Shown here piece after piece: positions 29,169-38,659 of a stretch of DNA of 64,000 nucleotides. The stretch comes from Lysobacterales bacterium (GTDB taxonomy: Bacteria > Pseudomonadota > Gammaproteobacteria > Xanthomonadales > Rhodanobacteraceae): contig JAJPID010000047.1 of the NCBI GenBank assembly GCA_021324945.1, positions 1-64,000 on the forward strand. Direction: 5' to 3'. Below the pieces are notes generated by a model. That model saw nothing but the letters and a program-made list of their open reading frames with translations, did not search any database and was not told where the DNA came from. Made by a program: the position numbers and the translations under genes. Within the stretch, counting starts at the first letter, position 1, and every line of letters begins with the position of its first letter.

Positions 29169-31577
29169 TCAGAACGTCGTGCCGAACGCGAACTGCAGAT
29201 GCTCTATGAACGGCTTGTCTTCAGGTTTGTCCCGCACCGGGAAGGCCAGGTTGATCACGATCGGACCGACGGGCGCCTGCCATTGCAAAGAAATACCGGA
29301 CGAGACGCGCAGATCGCTGGCCTTGAAGTCCTGGTAATTGGTGAAAACATTGCCGACATCGGTGAAGAGCGAAATCGCGGCCTTATCATTGTCCTGGAAG
29401 AATGGCAGCCGCAACTCGGCGGTGCCCAGAACCTTGAAAGAACCGCCCAGAGGCTGCGGGTTGTAGAACGCGCCGCTGGTGCACTGTCCTCCGACCGCAA
29501 TCGCGGTGGGATCGGCCTTGCCGTTGGTGATCGTGCCGGAACAGATGCGCGGTCCCAGCGTATTGTCCTGGAAGCCGCGCACGTCGCGCACGCCGCCCGC
29601 ATAGAAATTCTCGAAGAACGGGAAGGTGAGGTTACGAATTTGTCCGGTGCTGTCGGCGAACGGCACATTCAGATTGCTGCTGTTGCCGTACGTCTTGCCG
29701 TAACCGATCGTGCCGCTCAGCAGGCCGACGAAACCCTTTGGCAACTGGAAGTAGTCGCGCGAGCTGGCCGTCAGCTTGTAATACTCCACGGTGCCACCCG
29801 GTAGCGCCACTTCCGCGCCGAAGGTCTGGATACCGCCGGCGGTAGGCTTGAAATACTTGTTGAGGGTGTCGTGGCCCCACGACACGTTCAACGTACTCTC
29901 GCGCATCGTGTAGTGGCCGATTTCGTTCAACTGGTCGATAAAGGCCTGTGGCGTGTAACCCGGCAGGATCTGCAATTGGTTCTTGCTGTAGCCGAGGCCG
30001 ACATTGATCGTGTCGGTTTCGCTGATCGGAATGCCCATCGTGGTGGAGAACGCCGCATCGTTGGACAGATAGCTCGCGATGTTGGCCTGCTCCTGATTCA
30101 GTTCCAGATAGCTCAGGTTGTAGCCGAGGCTGATGCCGCTGTCAGTGAAATACGGATTGACATACGACACCTGATACTGCTTCAGGAACGAGCTCTTCTC
30201 GAACGAAGCCGAGACCTTGTCGCCAGTGCCGAGGAAGTTGTTCTCGGAAACCGAAGTCGAGAGGATCACGCCCGACACCTGCGAGTAACCCACACCGAAC
30301 ACCAGCGAGCCGGAGGATTCCTCTTCCACGCTGATGTTGAGATCGACCTGATCGGTGGTGCCCGCGACCTTGGCGGTATCGATTTTCACCGACTTGAAAT
30401 AACCCAACCGCTGCAAGCGCACCTTGGAGCGGTCGATTGCGGCCTGCGAATACCACGCGCCTTCGTACTGGCGCATCTCGCGCCGCAGCACTTCGTCCTC
30501 GGTACGCGTGTTGCCCTTGAAGTTGATGCGGCGCACGTACACGCGCTGGCCGGGCTCGACGTAGAACGACAGATCGACGGTGCGGTGCTCCTTGTCGATC
30601 TTCGGCACCGGCGTCACTTTCGCGAAGGCATAGCCGATGTTGGCAAGCACACTCGTGATCGCGTCAGAGGACAATTCGATGTTGTGGCGGTTGAAGATGT
30701 CGCCCTCGTGCACCCGCAGCAGGTTGCGCACGGAGGATTCCGGCAGGATCAGATCGCCCAGCAAATGCACGCCGGAGATGGAGTAAATGTCGCCTTCCTT
30801 GATAGCCGCGGCGATGTAGATGTTCTGCTTGTTCGGGCTGATCGTGACCTGCGCCGAGTCGACCGCGAAATCCGCGTAGCCGCGATCGAGGTAATACGAG
30901 GAAAGCTTCTCCAGATCGCCCGAGAGCTTCTCGCGCGAATACTGATCGTTGTTCGAGAAGAACGAGAACAAGTTGGGCGTGCCAGTTTCCCAGTTGTCGA
31001 GAATCTGCTTGTCGGTGTAAGCGTGGTTGCCCACGATATTGATCCACTGCACCTTGGCCGCCTTGCCTTCGCGGATTTCGATGTCGATCGCCACGCGGTT
31101 GCGGTCGAGGTTGACCACGTGCGGTTCGATCGAGACGTTGTACTTGCCGCGATTGTTGTACTGGCGGACCAGTTCCTGCCTCACCTCATCCAGCGTCTGC
31201 CGGTCGAAGGTGTCGCCAGCGGAGAGCCCGGCATCCTTCAAGCCCTTTTCGAGCTGATCGGTTTTGATGTCCTTGTTGCCGTGGATGGTGAGCGTGGCGA
31301 TCGACGGCCGCTCCGTGACCTTCACCACGAGGATGTCGCCCTGCCGTTCGATCTGCACGTCGGAGAAGAAGCCGGTCTTGAATAGCGCGCGAACCGCCTG
31401 TTGCGCCTTGGCATCGTCCATCGTCTGCCCGATCTCAACCGGCAGATAGCTGAACACCGTGCCAGCGGCAATGCGCTGCAAGCCTTCCACGCGAATGTCG
31501 CGCACGGTGAATGGCTCGAAGGCGTAGGCCTGCGTAGCAAGGCTGGCAAGCAGGATCAGGGCGGCGATTCGTTTCAT
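29169..31577 (-). CDS. bamA: Outer membrane protein assembly factor BamA
   Basis: Essential Omp85 protein of the BAM complex, 802 residues from the chosen ATG. A signal peptide (MKRIAALILLASLATQAYA, cleaved before FEPF) is followed by five POTRA domains to about residue 345 and a C-terminal 16-strand barrel ending FGTTF with the terminal Phe. The barrel loop-6 motif region is seen as VRGFQDNTLGPR. The longer frame upstream of MKRIAAL is rejected because the signal peptide would be buried. It lies downstream of rseP as in other gammaproteobacteria. It would insert the adhesin encoded at the left edge and porins in general. Confidence 0.97.
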   Translation of the reverse strand: MKRIAALILLASLATQAYAFEPFTVRDIRVEGLQRIAAGTVFSYLPVEIGQTMDDAKAQQAVRALFKTGFFSDVQIERQGDILVVKVTERPSIATLTIHGNKDIKTDQLEKGLKDAGLSAGDTFDRQTLDEVRQELVRQYNNRGKYNVSIEPHVVNLDRNRVAIDIEIREGKAAKVQWINIVGNHAYTDKQILDNWETGTPNLFSFFSNNDQYSREKLSGDLEKLSSYYLDRGYADFAVDSAQVTISPNKQNIYIAAAIKEGDIYSISGVHLLGDLILPESSVRNLLRVHEGDIFNRHNIELSSDAITSVLANIGYAFAKVTPVPKIDKEHRTVDLSFYVEPGQRVYVRRINFKGNTRTEDEVLRREMRQYEGAWYSQAAIDRSKVRLQRLGYFKSVKIDTAKVAGTTDQVDLNISVEEESSGSLVFGVGYSQVSGVILSTSVSENNFLGTGDKVSASFEKSSFLKQYQVSYVNPYFTDSGISLGYNLSYLELNQEQANIASYLSNDAAFSTTMGIPISETDTINVGLGYSKNQLQILPGYTPQAFIDQLNEIGHYTMRESTLNVSWGHDTLNKYFKPTAGGIQTFGAEVALPGGTVEYYKLTASSRDYFQLPKGFVGLLSGTIGYGKTYGNSSNLNVPFADSTGQIRNLTFPFFENFYAGGVRDVRGFQDNTLGPRICSGTITNGKADPTAIAVGGQCTSGAFYNPQPLGGSFKVLGTAELRLPFFQDNDKAAISLFTDVGNVFTNYQDFKASDLRVSSGISLQWQAPVGPIVINLAFPVRDKPEDKPFIEHLQFAFGTTF

Positions 31578-31676
31578 CGTCGATTCCGGGTGAAAGATGG
31601 GCTGCAAAGCCGGGCATCCTGCCACAGTTTGCGTGTGAAAGCTCGCCCTGCCGCGCTCTGCGGGGGCTCGAAGAAA

Positions 31677-31704
31677 GCCGTTCGCATCATCCACGGCGAA
31701 CGGC
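31677..31704. repeat. Hairpin between rseP and bamA
   Basis: GCCGTTCGC and GCGAACGGC pair across a 10-base loop. No T-run follows on the minus strand, so it is probably not an intrinsic terminator; it may be a REP-type palindrome or RNA-processing site. Confidence 0.55.
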
Positions 31705-31767
31705 TCTCGCCGAACCGCTGCTCTTTGATGCCTGGCAACGGCCGGAGTTCAGCGGATTTGGTGGACG

Positions 31768-33132
31768 TCAGGAAACCAGCCTCAAAATGTCGTTGTAGAA
31801 CGCCAGTCCCATCAGCGCGGCCAGCAGCCCCATGCCGAGATACTGGCCGGCGGCCATGGCGCGCTCGGACAAAGGGCTGCCCTTCACCAGTTCGATCAGA
31901 TAATAAAGCAGGTGTCCGCCGTCCAAGATCGGGATGGGCAGCAGATTCATGATTCCGAGGCTGAGCGAGACGATGCCGAGGAAATAAAGGAACCACGCCG
32001 GCCCCATGTCTGCAGATTGACTCGCGTACTGCGCGATCGAGATCGGCCCGGAGATGTTCTTCAGCGAAGCGTCGCCGGCGATCATCTGCCCAAGCATCTG
32101 CACGGTGCGCGAAGTGAGATCCCAAGTCTGCGCGAACGCGGCGGGGATCGCCGCAAGCGGGCCGCGCCGCAGCACAGTATCGTATTTCGCATCGACCACC
32201 TTTGCGCCAATGCCGATGGCGTAACCGCGGTGATGATCCGGAAACGTTGTCATCTTTGGCTGCAAACGGAAGGCGAGCGTCCGTCCTCCGCGCTGGACGC
32301 GCAGCGTCAGCGATTGTCCGTTCGGCGCTTGGTTCTTGATCGCGTCGGAAATGTCGTCCCAGTAATGCACCGGCGCATTGCCGATGGCGAGCACGCGATC
32401 ACCGGGTTGCAGGCCTGCGGCCGCGGCTGCGCCGCCTTTTTCGATCTCGCCCACCACCGGCGGCAGCGAGCGTTGTGCCGGCGTCAGACCGATGCGATCG
32501 AGCTGCGCGCCTTCGTTCAGATGCGGCGGCAGTTGTTCGAAGTGCAGAATGCGCGTGCGCACTGCGCCATCGGGCTCGCGCACAGTGAGCGGCGCGGGCT
32601 TGCGCGCCTGCGCGGCGTCGGCCAGCGCCAGGCCCAAATCGGTCCAGTTGGAAATCGGCTTGCCATCGATGCTCAGCACGCGATCTCCGTGTTGGAGTTG
32701 CGCTTGTGCGGCGAGGCCGGAAACATGCCCGATCAGTGGCTGGTAATCGGGCTTGCCGATCACCAGCATCGCCCAGAAAGCCGTCACCGCGAAAATCAGA
32801 TTGAACGCCGGGCCCGCAATCACGATTGCGATGCGCTGCCACACCGGCTTACCGGTGAATTCCTGCGCGCGCTCGTCGTCGGGCACGTCGCCTTCGCGCG
32901 CATCCAGCATCTTGACGTAACCGCCGAGCGGGATCGCGGCGATCATGTATTCCGTGCCGCTTTTACCGAAGCGCGACCACAACGCGCGGCCGAAACCCAC
33001 GGAGAAACGCACTACTTTCACGCCGCACGCGCGCGCGACGACGAAGTGGCCATATTCGTGGAAGGTCACGAGCAGCCCGAGCGTGACGATCATCCACCAC
33101 AGCGAGCCGGCGATGTCGGAGAGATGGGGCAT
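31768..33132 (-). CDS. rseP: Site-2 protease RseP
   Basis: Intramembrane zinc protease, 454 residues, that cuts anti-sigma factor RseA in the envelope stress response and clears signal peptides. The HEYGH zinc motif is at residues 25-29 in the first membrane segment, the third ligand region is LLPIPILDGGHLLYY, and two PDZ domains (about 115-200 and 205-300) lie between. Four membrane segments are predicted. Gene order dxr-rseP-bamA is canonical. A period-7 tandem array sits immediately upstream of the start codon and carries no good Shine-Dalgarno sequence. Confidence 0.96.
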   Translation of the reverse strand: MPHLSDIAGSLWWMIVTLGLLVTFHEYGHFVVARACGVKVVRFSVGFGRALWSRFGKSGTEYMIAAIPLGGYVKMLDAREGDVPDDERAQEFTGKPVWQRIAIVIAGPAFNLIFAVTAFWAMLVIGKPDYQPLIGHVSGLAAQAQLQHGDRVLSIDGKPISNWTDLGLALADAAQARKPAPLTVREPDGAVRTRILHFEQLPPHLNEGAQLDRIGLTPAQRSLPPVVGEIEKGGAAAAAGLQPGDRVLAIGNAPVHYWDDISDAIKNQAPNGQSLTLRVQRGGRTLAFRLQPKMTTFPDHHRGYAIGIGAKVVDAKYDTVLRRGPLAAIPAAFAQTWDLTSRTVQMLGQMIAGDASLKNISGPISIAQYASQSADMGPAWFLYFLGIVSLSLGIMNLLPIPILDGGHLLYYLIELVKGSPLSERAMAAGQYLGMGLLAALMGLAFYNDILRLVS

Positions 33133-33141
33133 GAGGGACAG

Positions 33142-33176
33142 GTGGGTTATGGGTGATGGGTGATGGGTTTTGGGAA
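33142..33176. repeat. Heptamer array upstream of rseP
   Basis: Five 7-base units: GTGGGTT, ATGGGTG, ATGGGTG, ATGGGTT, TTGGGAA. The array occupies the dxr-rseP gap 9 bases before the rseP start, where the leader of rseP would be. Confidence 0.8.
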
Positions 33177-33221
33177 GGAGTCGCGGCTTCAGTTCTTACT
33201 TCCAACGATAGCCGATAACCA

Positions 33222-34403
33222 CTAACCCGATACCCGCTCCCGAATGATACGTTGCGCCGCCGAACGCGCCGTTAAATCGCGTTGCAGCAGGGTTTCCACG
33301 TCGACCACGGGCTGCGATGGCAGTTCATTCAGCACGGCCTCGATCACATCCGGGATGCCGAGGAAGGGCAGGGAGTTTTCCAGAAATGCCGCCACCGCTA
33401 CTTCGTTGGCCGCGTTCAGCAGCGCCGGCGCATCGCCGCTCGCGCGCAGTGCCGCGCGCGCCAGCGCAAGGCAGCGGAAGGTTTCTTCATCCGGCGCCTC
33501 GAATTGCAACGACAGCGTGCGCGGATCGAGCCGCGGCACGCCCGCCTCGATGCGCTCGGGCCACGCCAACGCGTGCGCGATCGCGGTGCGCATGTCGGGC
33601 TGGCCGAGCTGCGACAGAAACGAACCGTCCACATATTCGACCAGCGAATGGATCATGCTTTGCGGGTGCACGACCACGTCGATCGCATTGGCGTCGATGC
33701 CGAACAACACCTGCGCTTCGATCACTTCCAGGCCCTTGTTCATCAAAGTGGCCGAATCGACGGAAATCTTGCGGCCCATGCGCCAGTTGGGATGCGCGCA
33801 TGCCTGATCGGGCGTGATGTGTTGCAGTTCTTCGCGCGTGCGGCCGCGAAACGGGCCGCCCGAAGCCGTGAGCCACAGCTTGCGCACACCGCCATGTGCC
33901 GCGAAATCGTCACAGCACGGCGGCAGACACTGGAACAGCGCGTTGTGTTCGGAGTCGATCGGGATCAATTCGCCACCGCCTTTGCGCAACGCCGCACGCA
34001 ACAAGGGGCCGGCCATCACCGCCGATTCTTTGTTGGCGAGCAGCAGGCGCTTGCCTGCACGCGCCGCGGCGAGCGTCGAATGCAAACCCGCTGCGCCGAC
34101 GATCGCGGCGATCACGATGTCGTTGCTCGAGTCTTGTGCGGCCTGCTCTAGCGCCTCCCCGCCGGCCTCTGCTTGCGTTTTCAATCCACGTGACCGCAGC
34201 GCAGCGGCGAGCGCATCTCGCAATGTGCGATCGGCGATGATCGCCACGTCGGGTTCGTGCTTCGCACACAGATCCGCCAGCGCTTCCACGTTGCGGTGAG
34301 CGCTCAATACGCCCACGCGGAAACGATCGCGGTGGCGCTCGAGTACATCCAGCGCGCTGCCGCCGATCGAGCCGGTGGCGCCGAAGAGCGCGACGGATTT
34401 CAT
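33222..34403 (-). CDS. dxr: 1-deoxy-D-xylulose-5-phosphate reductoisomerase
   Basis: Second enzyme of the MEP isoprenoid pathway, 393 residues, NADPH-dependent. The Rossmann motif [14 protein letters not shown] begins at residue 8. The metal- and substrate-binding blocks [25 protein letters not shown] and [27 protein letters not shown] are intact. Its ATG overlaps the cdsA stop by 4 bases, giving a uppS-cdsA-dxr operon as in E. coli. Confidence 0.97.
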   Translation of the reverse strand: MKSVALFGATGSIGGSALDVLERHRDRFRVGVLSAHRNVEALADLCAKHEPDVAIIADRTLRDALAAALRSRGLKTQAEAGGEALEQAAQDSSNDIVIAAIVGAAGLHSTLAAARAGKRLLLANKESAVMAGPLLRAALRKGGGELIPIDSEHNALFQCLPPCCDDFAAHGGVRKLWLTASGGPFRGRTREELQHITPDQACAHPNWRMGRKISVDSATLMNKGLEVIEAQVLFGIDANAIDVVVHPQSMIHSLVEYVDGSFLSQLGQPDMRTAIAHALAWPERIEAGVPRLDPRTLSLQFEAPDEETFRCLALARAALRASGDAPALLNAANEVAVAAFLENSLPFLGIPDVIEAVLNELPSQPVVDVETLLQRDLTARSAAQRIIRERVSG

Positions 34404-35233
34404 AGACCGAGCAGCGCCTTGCCAAGCACGAACACCGGCAAAGCCGCGACGATCGAATCCATGCGATCGAACAATCCGCCATGCCCGGGAAACAGCGCAC
34501 CGGAATCCTTCACGCCGGCATGGCGCTTGATCAAACTTTCAAACAGATCGCCCACGATCGAGAAGACGACCGTCACCAGCGCCAGCACGATCACACCGGG
34601 AATCAATGCCGCCGGCGCATGTGCGATCCAGCCGCCCGCGAGGCCGATCAGCGCGGTACAGGTGAGCGCGCCGTACACGCCCGCCCAGGTCTTGCCGGGA
34701 CTGATCGAAGGCGCGAGCTTCCTGCCGCCGAAGCGGCTGCCGGCGAAGTACGCGCCGATGTCGGCTGCCGATACGATGCCGGCGAAGAAGATCACCCACC
34801 ACGCCGAATGCGGCGGCGCATGCGCCACCGGGCCGCCGTGCAACGCGACCACCGCGCACCACGCGGGAATCACGGCCAGCAATCCGGCGACGAGTTTCAG
34901 CGCGGTGTGCGCGCGCGTGGTCGCGGCACCGAAACGTGCCTTGCGCAACCACAGTGCCGCGCCCAACCACCAGACCACGCCGGCAAGGGCGGGCAGCCAC
35001 CACCACGACGAACGCACCACGCGCCACAGCAACACCATGGCGACCGCATAGCCGATCAACAAACCAGCGCGCAGCGGACGATTGCGCATCCCCGACATGC
35101 GCGTCCATTCCCACAGGCCGGCGAGAAAGATCGCGCCGATCAGGATCGCAAAAAGCAAGGTGTTGGTGAGAAAGACCAGCGCGACGATCAGCGGCGCGAG
35201 CACGAGAGCGGTCAGCACGCGCTGCTTCAGCAT
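34400..35233 (-). CDS. cdsA: Phosphatidate cytidylyltransferase
   Basis: Inner-membrane enzyme making CDP-diacylglycerol from phosphatidate and CTP, 277 residues with about seven or eight membrane segments. The CDS signature is visible near the C-terminus as [20 protein letters not shown] followed by LFDRMDS, with the conserved Lys-Asp and Asp residues. The ATG at [14 protein letters not shown] is chosen; the 48 upstream codons read through the end of uppS. It is 10 bases from uppS. Confidence 0.95.
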   Translation of the reverse strand: MLKQRVLTALVLAPLIVALVFLTNTLLFAILIGAIFLAGLWEWTRMSGMRNRPLRAGLLIGYAVAMVLLWRVVRSSWWWLPALAGVVWWLGAALWLRKARFGAATTRAHTALKLVAGLLAVIPAWCAVVALHGGPVAHAPPHSAWWVIFFAGIVSAADIGAYFAGSRFGGRKLAPSISPGKTWAGVYGALTCTALIGLAGGWIAHAPAALIPGVIVLALVTVVFSIVGDLFESLIKRHAGVKDSGALFPGHGGLFDRMDSIVAALPVFVLGKALLGL

Positions 35234-35243
35234 TGGCGGTATC

Positions 35244-35978
35244 TCAGGAGGCCTTCGCGATTTGCGCGTCGGTTCGGCCGAAGCGACGCTCGCGACGCGC
35301 GTAATTCTCCAGCGCGCGCGCCAATTCGTCCTGATCGACATCCGGCCACAGGGTGTCCGTGAAATACAGTTCCGCATAGGCGATCTGCCACAGCAGGAAA
35401 TTGCTGATGCGGTGTTCGCCGCCCGTGCGTATCAGCAGATCCACCGGCGGCTGATCGGCCAGACACATGAACGGCGCCAGCGTGGTTTCGTCCAGCGATC
35501 GCGGATCGAGTTCGCCGCGCTGCACGGCTTCGACGGCTTGCCGCGCCGCTTGCGCGATGTCCCAGCGCCCACCGTAATTGACGCAGACGTTGAGATCGAG
35601 AGCACTGTTGCCGCGCGTTTTCTCCATCGCCGACAACATGCGTGTGCGCAGCGCCTCGTTGAAAACGGACAATCCGCCGATGAAGCGCACACGCACTTCG
35701 TTGCTGTGGAGTTCATCGACTTCCTTGTCCAGCGCCCGCAGGAACAGATCCATCAGCGCGCCGACTTCGTCGCTCGGCCGCTTCCAGTTCTCCGAAGAGA
35801 ACGCGAACAGGGTCAGCGTTTCGATCTTGCGGCGCAGGCAGAATTCCACCGCCTCGCGCACGGCCTTCTGTCCCGCGCGATGGCCGAAATTGCGCGGCTG
35901 GCCGCGTCGGCGCGCCCAACGGCCGTTACCGTCCATCACGATAGCGACGTGGCGGGGGATGCGCGGGTCGGTTGTCAT
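35244..35978 (-). CDS. uppS: Isoprenyl (undecaprenyl) diphosphate synthase
   Basis: Cis-prenyltransferase, 244 residues, making the C55 carrier lipid for peptidoglycan and O-antigen. The catalytic Asp16 lies in IVMDGNGRWARRRG, followed by GHRAGQKAVREAV, LFAFSSENWKRP and the late DLLIRTGGEHRISNFLLWQIAYAE block. Complete and canonical. It lies between frr and cdsA, with a REP-like hairpin in the gap to frr. Confidence 0.97.
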   Translation of the reverse strand: MTTDPRIPRHVAIVMDGNGRWARRRGQPRNFGHRAGQKAVREAVEFCLRRKIETLTLFAFSSENWKRPSDEVGALMDLFLRALDKEVDELHSNEVRVRFIGGLSVFNEALRTRMLSAMEKTRGNSALDLNVCVNYGGRWDIAQAARQAVEAVQRGELDPRSLDETTLAPFMCLADQPPVDLLIRTGGEHRISNFLLWQIAYAELYFTDTLWPDVDQDELARALENYARRERRFGRTDAQIAKAS

Positions 35979-36017
35979 TGCAGTATGCAGGGGCCATGCA
36001 ATTCGCCCTCACCCGTT

Positions 36018-36043
36018 CCCCTCTCCAGCAAGCGGGAGAGGGG
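36018..36043. repeat. REP-like hairpin between frr and uppS
   Basis: CCCCTCTCC and GGAGAGGGG form a 9-bp stem around AGCAAGCG. The core GCAAGCGGGAGAG is the same as in the element at 4645-4668, so both belong to one dispersed family. Confidence 0.7.
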
Positions 36044-36119
36044 AGGTGGGTGCCGTGCGGCTCGGGCTTCCTGAATTCGCATGGTCCGAAAGTGATCGTG
36101 GCTTAGGAATCGCCCCCAA

Positions 36120-36677
36120 TTACAGGGACATCAGCTCGTCTTCTTTCGTTTTCACCACACCGTCCACTTCCTTGATGAACTTGTCGGTGAGCTTTTGCAC
36201 CTCGTCCTCGGCGCGGCGTTCCTCGTCTTCGGTGATCTTCTTGTCCTTCAGCAAATCTTTCACGTGTTGCATCGCGTCGCGGCGGATGTTGCGGATTGCG
36301 ACTTTCGCATTCTCGCCTTCGTGGCTGACATGCTTGGCCAGTTCCCTGCGGCGCTCTTCGGTGAGCGGCGGCAAGTTCAACCGAATCGTGGTGCCAGCGG
36401 TATTTGGCGTGACGCCGATGTCGGAGCCCTGGATCGCCTTTTCGATCGGTCCGACCATCTGCTTTTCGTAAGGCGTGATGGTGAGCGTGCGAGCATCGGT
36501 GACGGCGACGCCGGCGACCTGGTTGATCGGCACATCCGAGCCGTAGTAATTCACCTTGATGCCTTCCACCAGCGCGGTGCTGGCGCGCCCAGTGCGCAGC
36601 CGCGACAACTCGTGCCGCAGCGCCTCGACGCTTTTGCCCATGCGGGCTTGCGCATCTTTTTTGATGTCGTTGAGCAT
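36120..36677 (-). CDS. frr: Ribosome recycling factor
   Basis: Two-domain tRNA-shaped protein, 185 residues (usual length), that with EF-G splits the post-termination ribosome. The start is the ATG at MLNDIKKDAQARMGKSVEAL; helical domain I (HELSRLRTGRAS) and domain II (PINQVAGVAVTDARTLTITP) are intact, and DEERRAEDEVQKLTDKFI closes the protein. It follows pyrH by about 140 bases. Confidence 0.97.
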   Translation of the reverse strand: MLNDIKKDAQARMGKSVEALRHELSRLRTGRASTALVEGIKVNYYGSDVPINQVAGVAVTDARTLTITPYEKQMVGPIEKAIQGSDIGVTPNTAGTTIRLNLPPLTEERRRELAKHVSHEGENAKVAIRNIRRDAMQHVKDLLKDKKITEDEERRAEDEVQKLTDKFIKEVDGVVKTKEDELMSL

Positions 36678-36786
36678 GGACGGTTCCGCTTCAAAAGTTC
36701 GACCGGGAAGTATAGCTGCGAGAGCGCAAGTAGTCGTCCATGAACTGTCTGCCGGCCCGTACATCCTTGTGCGGGCGCTCGCCGAC

Positions 36787-36812
36787 GCAAGATGCCATAC
36801 ACGGCATCTTGC
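36787..36812. repeat. Hairpin between pyrH and frr
   Basis: GCAAGATGCC and GGCATCTTGC form a perfect 10-bp stem with a 6-base loop, just after the pyrH stop codon. No T-run follows on the coding strand. It may protect the upstream mRNA 3' end or attenuate frr. Confidence 0.6.
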
Positions 36813-36818
36813 CGGGCG

Positions 36819-37541
36819 CTATCCCGCGTCTACCAAAGTTCCCACCGCCTCGCCCTTCATGATGCGCATCAGATTTCCCGGTCGGGTCATGTCGTAGATG
36901 CGAAGCGGCATGTTGTGATCGCGGCAGAGTGCGATCGCGGCGGTATCCATGACCTGCAGGTTGCGCGCGATCACGTCCTCGTAGCTGACGTGCTCGAAAC
37001 GGTGCGCGTCCTTCTTCTTCTTTGGATCGGCGCTGTACACTCCATCGACCTTCGTCGCCTTCAGCAACAGATCGGCGCAGACTTCCACCGCGCGCAAGGC
37101 CGCGGCGGAATCGGTGGTGAAGAAGGGGTTGCCGGTGCCGCCCGCGAAGAGCACGATGCGGCCTTTTTCCAGATGCCGAATCGCGCGACGGCGGATGAAA
37201 TCCTCGCACACGTCGTGGATCGGAATCGCGCTCATCACGCGCGCGAAGCCACCGAGTTTTTCCACCGCGTCCTGCATCGCCAATGCGTTCATCACCGTGG
37301 CGAGCATGCCCATGTGGTCGCCGGTGACGCGGTCCATGCCTGCGGCCGCGAGTCCCGCGCCTCGGAAGATATTTCCTCCGCCGATGACTACGCCGACCTG
37401 CACGCCCAGCGCGCGCACTTCCAGGATTTCGTGCGCCAGCCGGCCGATCACCTTAGGATCGATGCCGTAATCCTCATCGCCCATCAGCGCTTCGCCGGAG
37501 AGCTTCAGCAGAATGCGCTGGTATCTGGGCTTGGTCGGCAT
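36819..37541 (-). CDS. pyrH: Uridylate kinase
   Basis: UMP kinase of the amino-acid kinase family, 240 residues, forming UDP from UMP with GTP activation. The nucleotide-binding start is [28 protein letters not shown], the UMP-binding [14 protein letters not shown] and the [15 protein letters not shown] block are present. The ATG at MPTKPRYQR is chosen; the longer frame begins in the tsf terminator. It is expressed separately from tsf, judging from the strong terminator between them. Confidence 0.96.
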   Translation of the reverse strand: MPTKPRYQRILLKLSGEALMGDEDYGIDPKVIGRLAHEILEVRALGVQVGVVIGGGNIFRGAGLAAAGMDRVTGDHMGMLATVMNALAMQDAVEKLGGFARVMSAIPIHDVCEDFIRRRAIRHLEKGRIVLFAGGTGNPFFTTDSAAALRAVEVCADLLLKATKVDGVYSADPKKKKDAHRFEHVSYEDVIARNLQVMDTAAIALCRDHNMPLRIYDMTRPGNLMRIMKGEAVGTLVDAG

Positions 37542-37590
37542 CGCTTCGCTCCCATGGCTGAACAAAACGATTGTAGCGGAGCAGTGAAAC

Positions 37591-37622
37591 AAAAAAGCCG
37601 CGGGCAAGCCGCGGCTTTTTCC
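37591..37622. terminator. Rho-independent terminator after tsf
   Basis: AGCCGCGG (37596-37603) and CCGCGGCT (37609-37616) form an 8-bp stem with T-runs on both strands. On the minus strand it follows tsf and precedes pyrH, so it ends most rpsB-tsf transcripts. Confidence 0.92.
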
Positions 37623-37642
37623 AAAACATATTGCAAGGGCGC

Positions 37643-38521
37643 TCAGGCCAATCCCGCCTGCTTCATGACTTCGGCGGCGAAGTCGTCTTCCTTTTTCTCG
37701 ATGCCTTCGCCGACCACCAAGCGATGGAACTGGAGCACTTTGGCTTTTGCCTTGTCCAGCACATCGCCGACGCTCGAGTTGGTATCCATCACGTACGGTT
37801 GCCCGGTGAGCGACATTTCCGAAAGTGTCTTGCGCAGTTTGCCTGAGATCATCTTCTCCTGGATTTCGGCGGGCTTGTGCCTGTCCTTCTCCGACATCTG
37901 CGCCAGCGCGATTTCCTTTTCCTTGGCGACGAATTCCGCCGGCACGTTGTCGGGCGAAATGTAGGACGGATTCATCGCCGCGATGTGCATCGCGATGCCG
38001 CGCGCGAGCTCGGCGTCGCCGCCGGTCATTTCAAGGAGCACGCCGATGCGGCCGCCGTGCACGTAGGCGCCAATGGTGTTGACGCTTTCGATCACGGCCA
38101 TGCGACGCAACTGCACGTTTTCGCCCACCTTGGTCACCAGCCATTGGCGGCTTTCCTCGACCGTCGGGCCTTGGGAAGTATTTGCAGCCTTGAGTGATTC
38201 GATGTTGTGCACGTCGCCGTTCAACGCGGCCTTCGCAGCCTCTTCGGCGAACTTGGCGAAGTTCTCGTCCTTGGCGACGAAATCGGTTTCGGAGTTGACC
38301 TCAATCAGCACGGCCTTGCCTTCGCGCTCCGCCAGCGCGATCCGGCCTTCGGCGGCGACGCGGCTGGCTTTCTTGTCGGCCTTGGCCAGGCCCTGCTTGC
38401 GCAGCCACTCGATCGACGCGTCCAGATTGCCCGCGTTTTCGGTGAGCGCCTTCTTGCATTCCATCATGCCGGCGCCGGAGCGCTCGCGCAGTTCCTTGAC
38501 CATCGCGGCGGTGATTTCCAT
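37643..38521 (-). CDS. tsf: Elongation factor Ts
   Basis: Guanine-nucleotide exchange factor for EF-Tu, 292 residues. The N-terminal UBA-like helix region reads [19 protein letters not shown], and the [10 protein letters not shown] block that contacts EF-Tu is intact. Two ATG codons lie two codons apart; the inner one (MEITAAMV) is chosen because GAGG is spaced about 8 bases from it but only 2 from the outer one. Operon with rpsB upstream. Confidence 0.96.
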   Translation of the reverse strand: MEITAAMVKELRERSGAGMMECKKALTENAGNLDASIEWLRKQGLAKADKKASRVAAEGRIALAEREGKAVLIEVNSETDFVAKDENFAKFAEEAAKAALNGDVHNIESLKAANTSQGPTVEESRQWLVTKVGENVQLRRMAVIESVNTIGAYVHGGRIGVLLEMTGGDAELARGIAMHIAAMNPSYISPDNVPAEFVAKEKEIALAQMSEKDRHKPAEIQEKMISGKLRKTLSEMSLTGQPYVMDTNSSVGDVLDKAKAKVLQFHRLVVGEGIEKKEDDFAAEVMKQAGLA

Positions 38522-38618
38522 CGTCATTTCCTCTCGAATATTGCAAGCCATGATCCGCGGTGTGATCGCCGACGATCACAGCGCGGACATCATGGCGTGA
38601 TAAAACTAATGTGGGGAC

Positions 38619-38646
38619 AGCGGCGCGATCGCACAACCGCGCCGCT
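38619..38646. repeat. Hairpin in the rpsB-tsf gap
   Basis: AGCGGCGCG and CGCGCCGCT form a 9-bp stem, 13 bases beyond the rpsB stop. On the minus strand no T-run follows, so it is more likely an attenuating or stabilising structure than a full terminator. Confidence 0.55.
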
Positions 38647-38659
38647 TTCGACGAACCAG

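Noticed and set aside
29871-31385. 504-codon plus-strand frame opposite bamA
   Set aside because: Shadow reading with biased composition; bamA is intact with signal peptide and POTRA domains.
38619-38646. rpsB-tsf hairpin as a rho-independent terminator
   Set aside because: No T-run on the transcribed strand; kept only as a hairpin.
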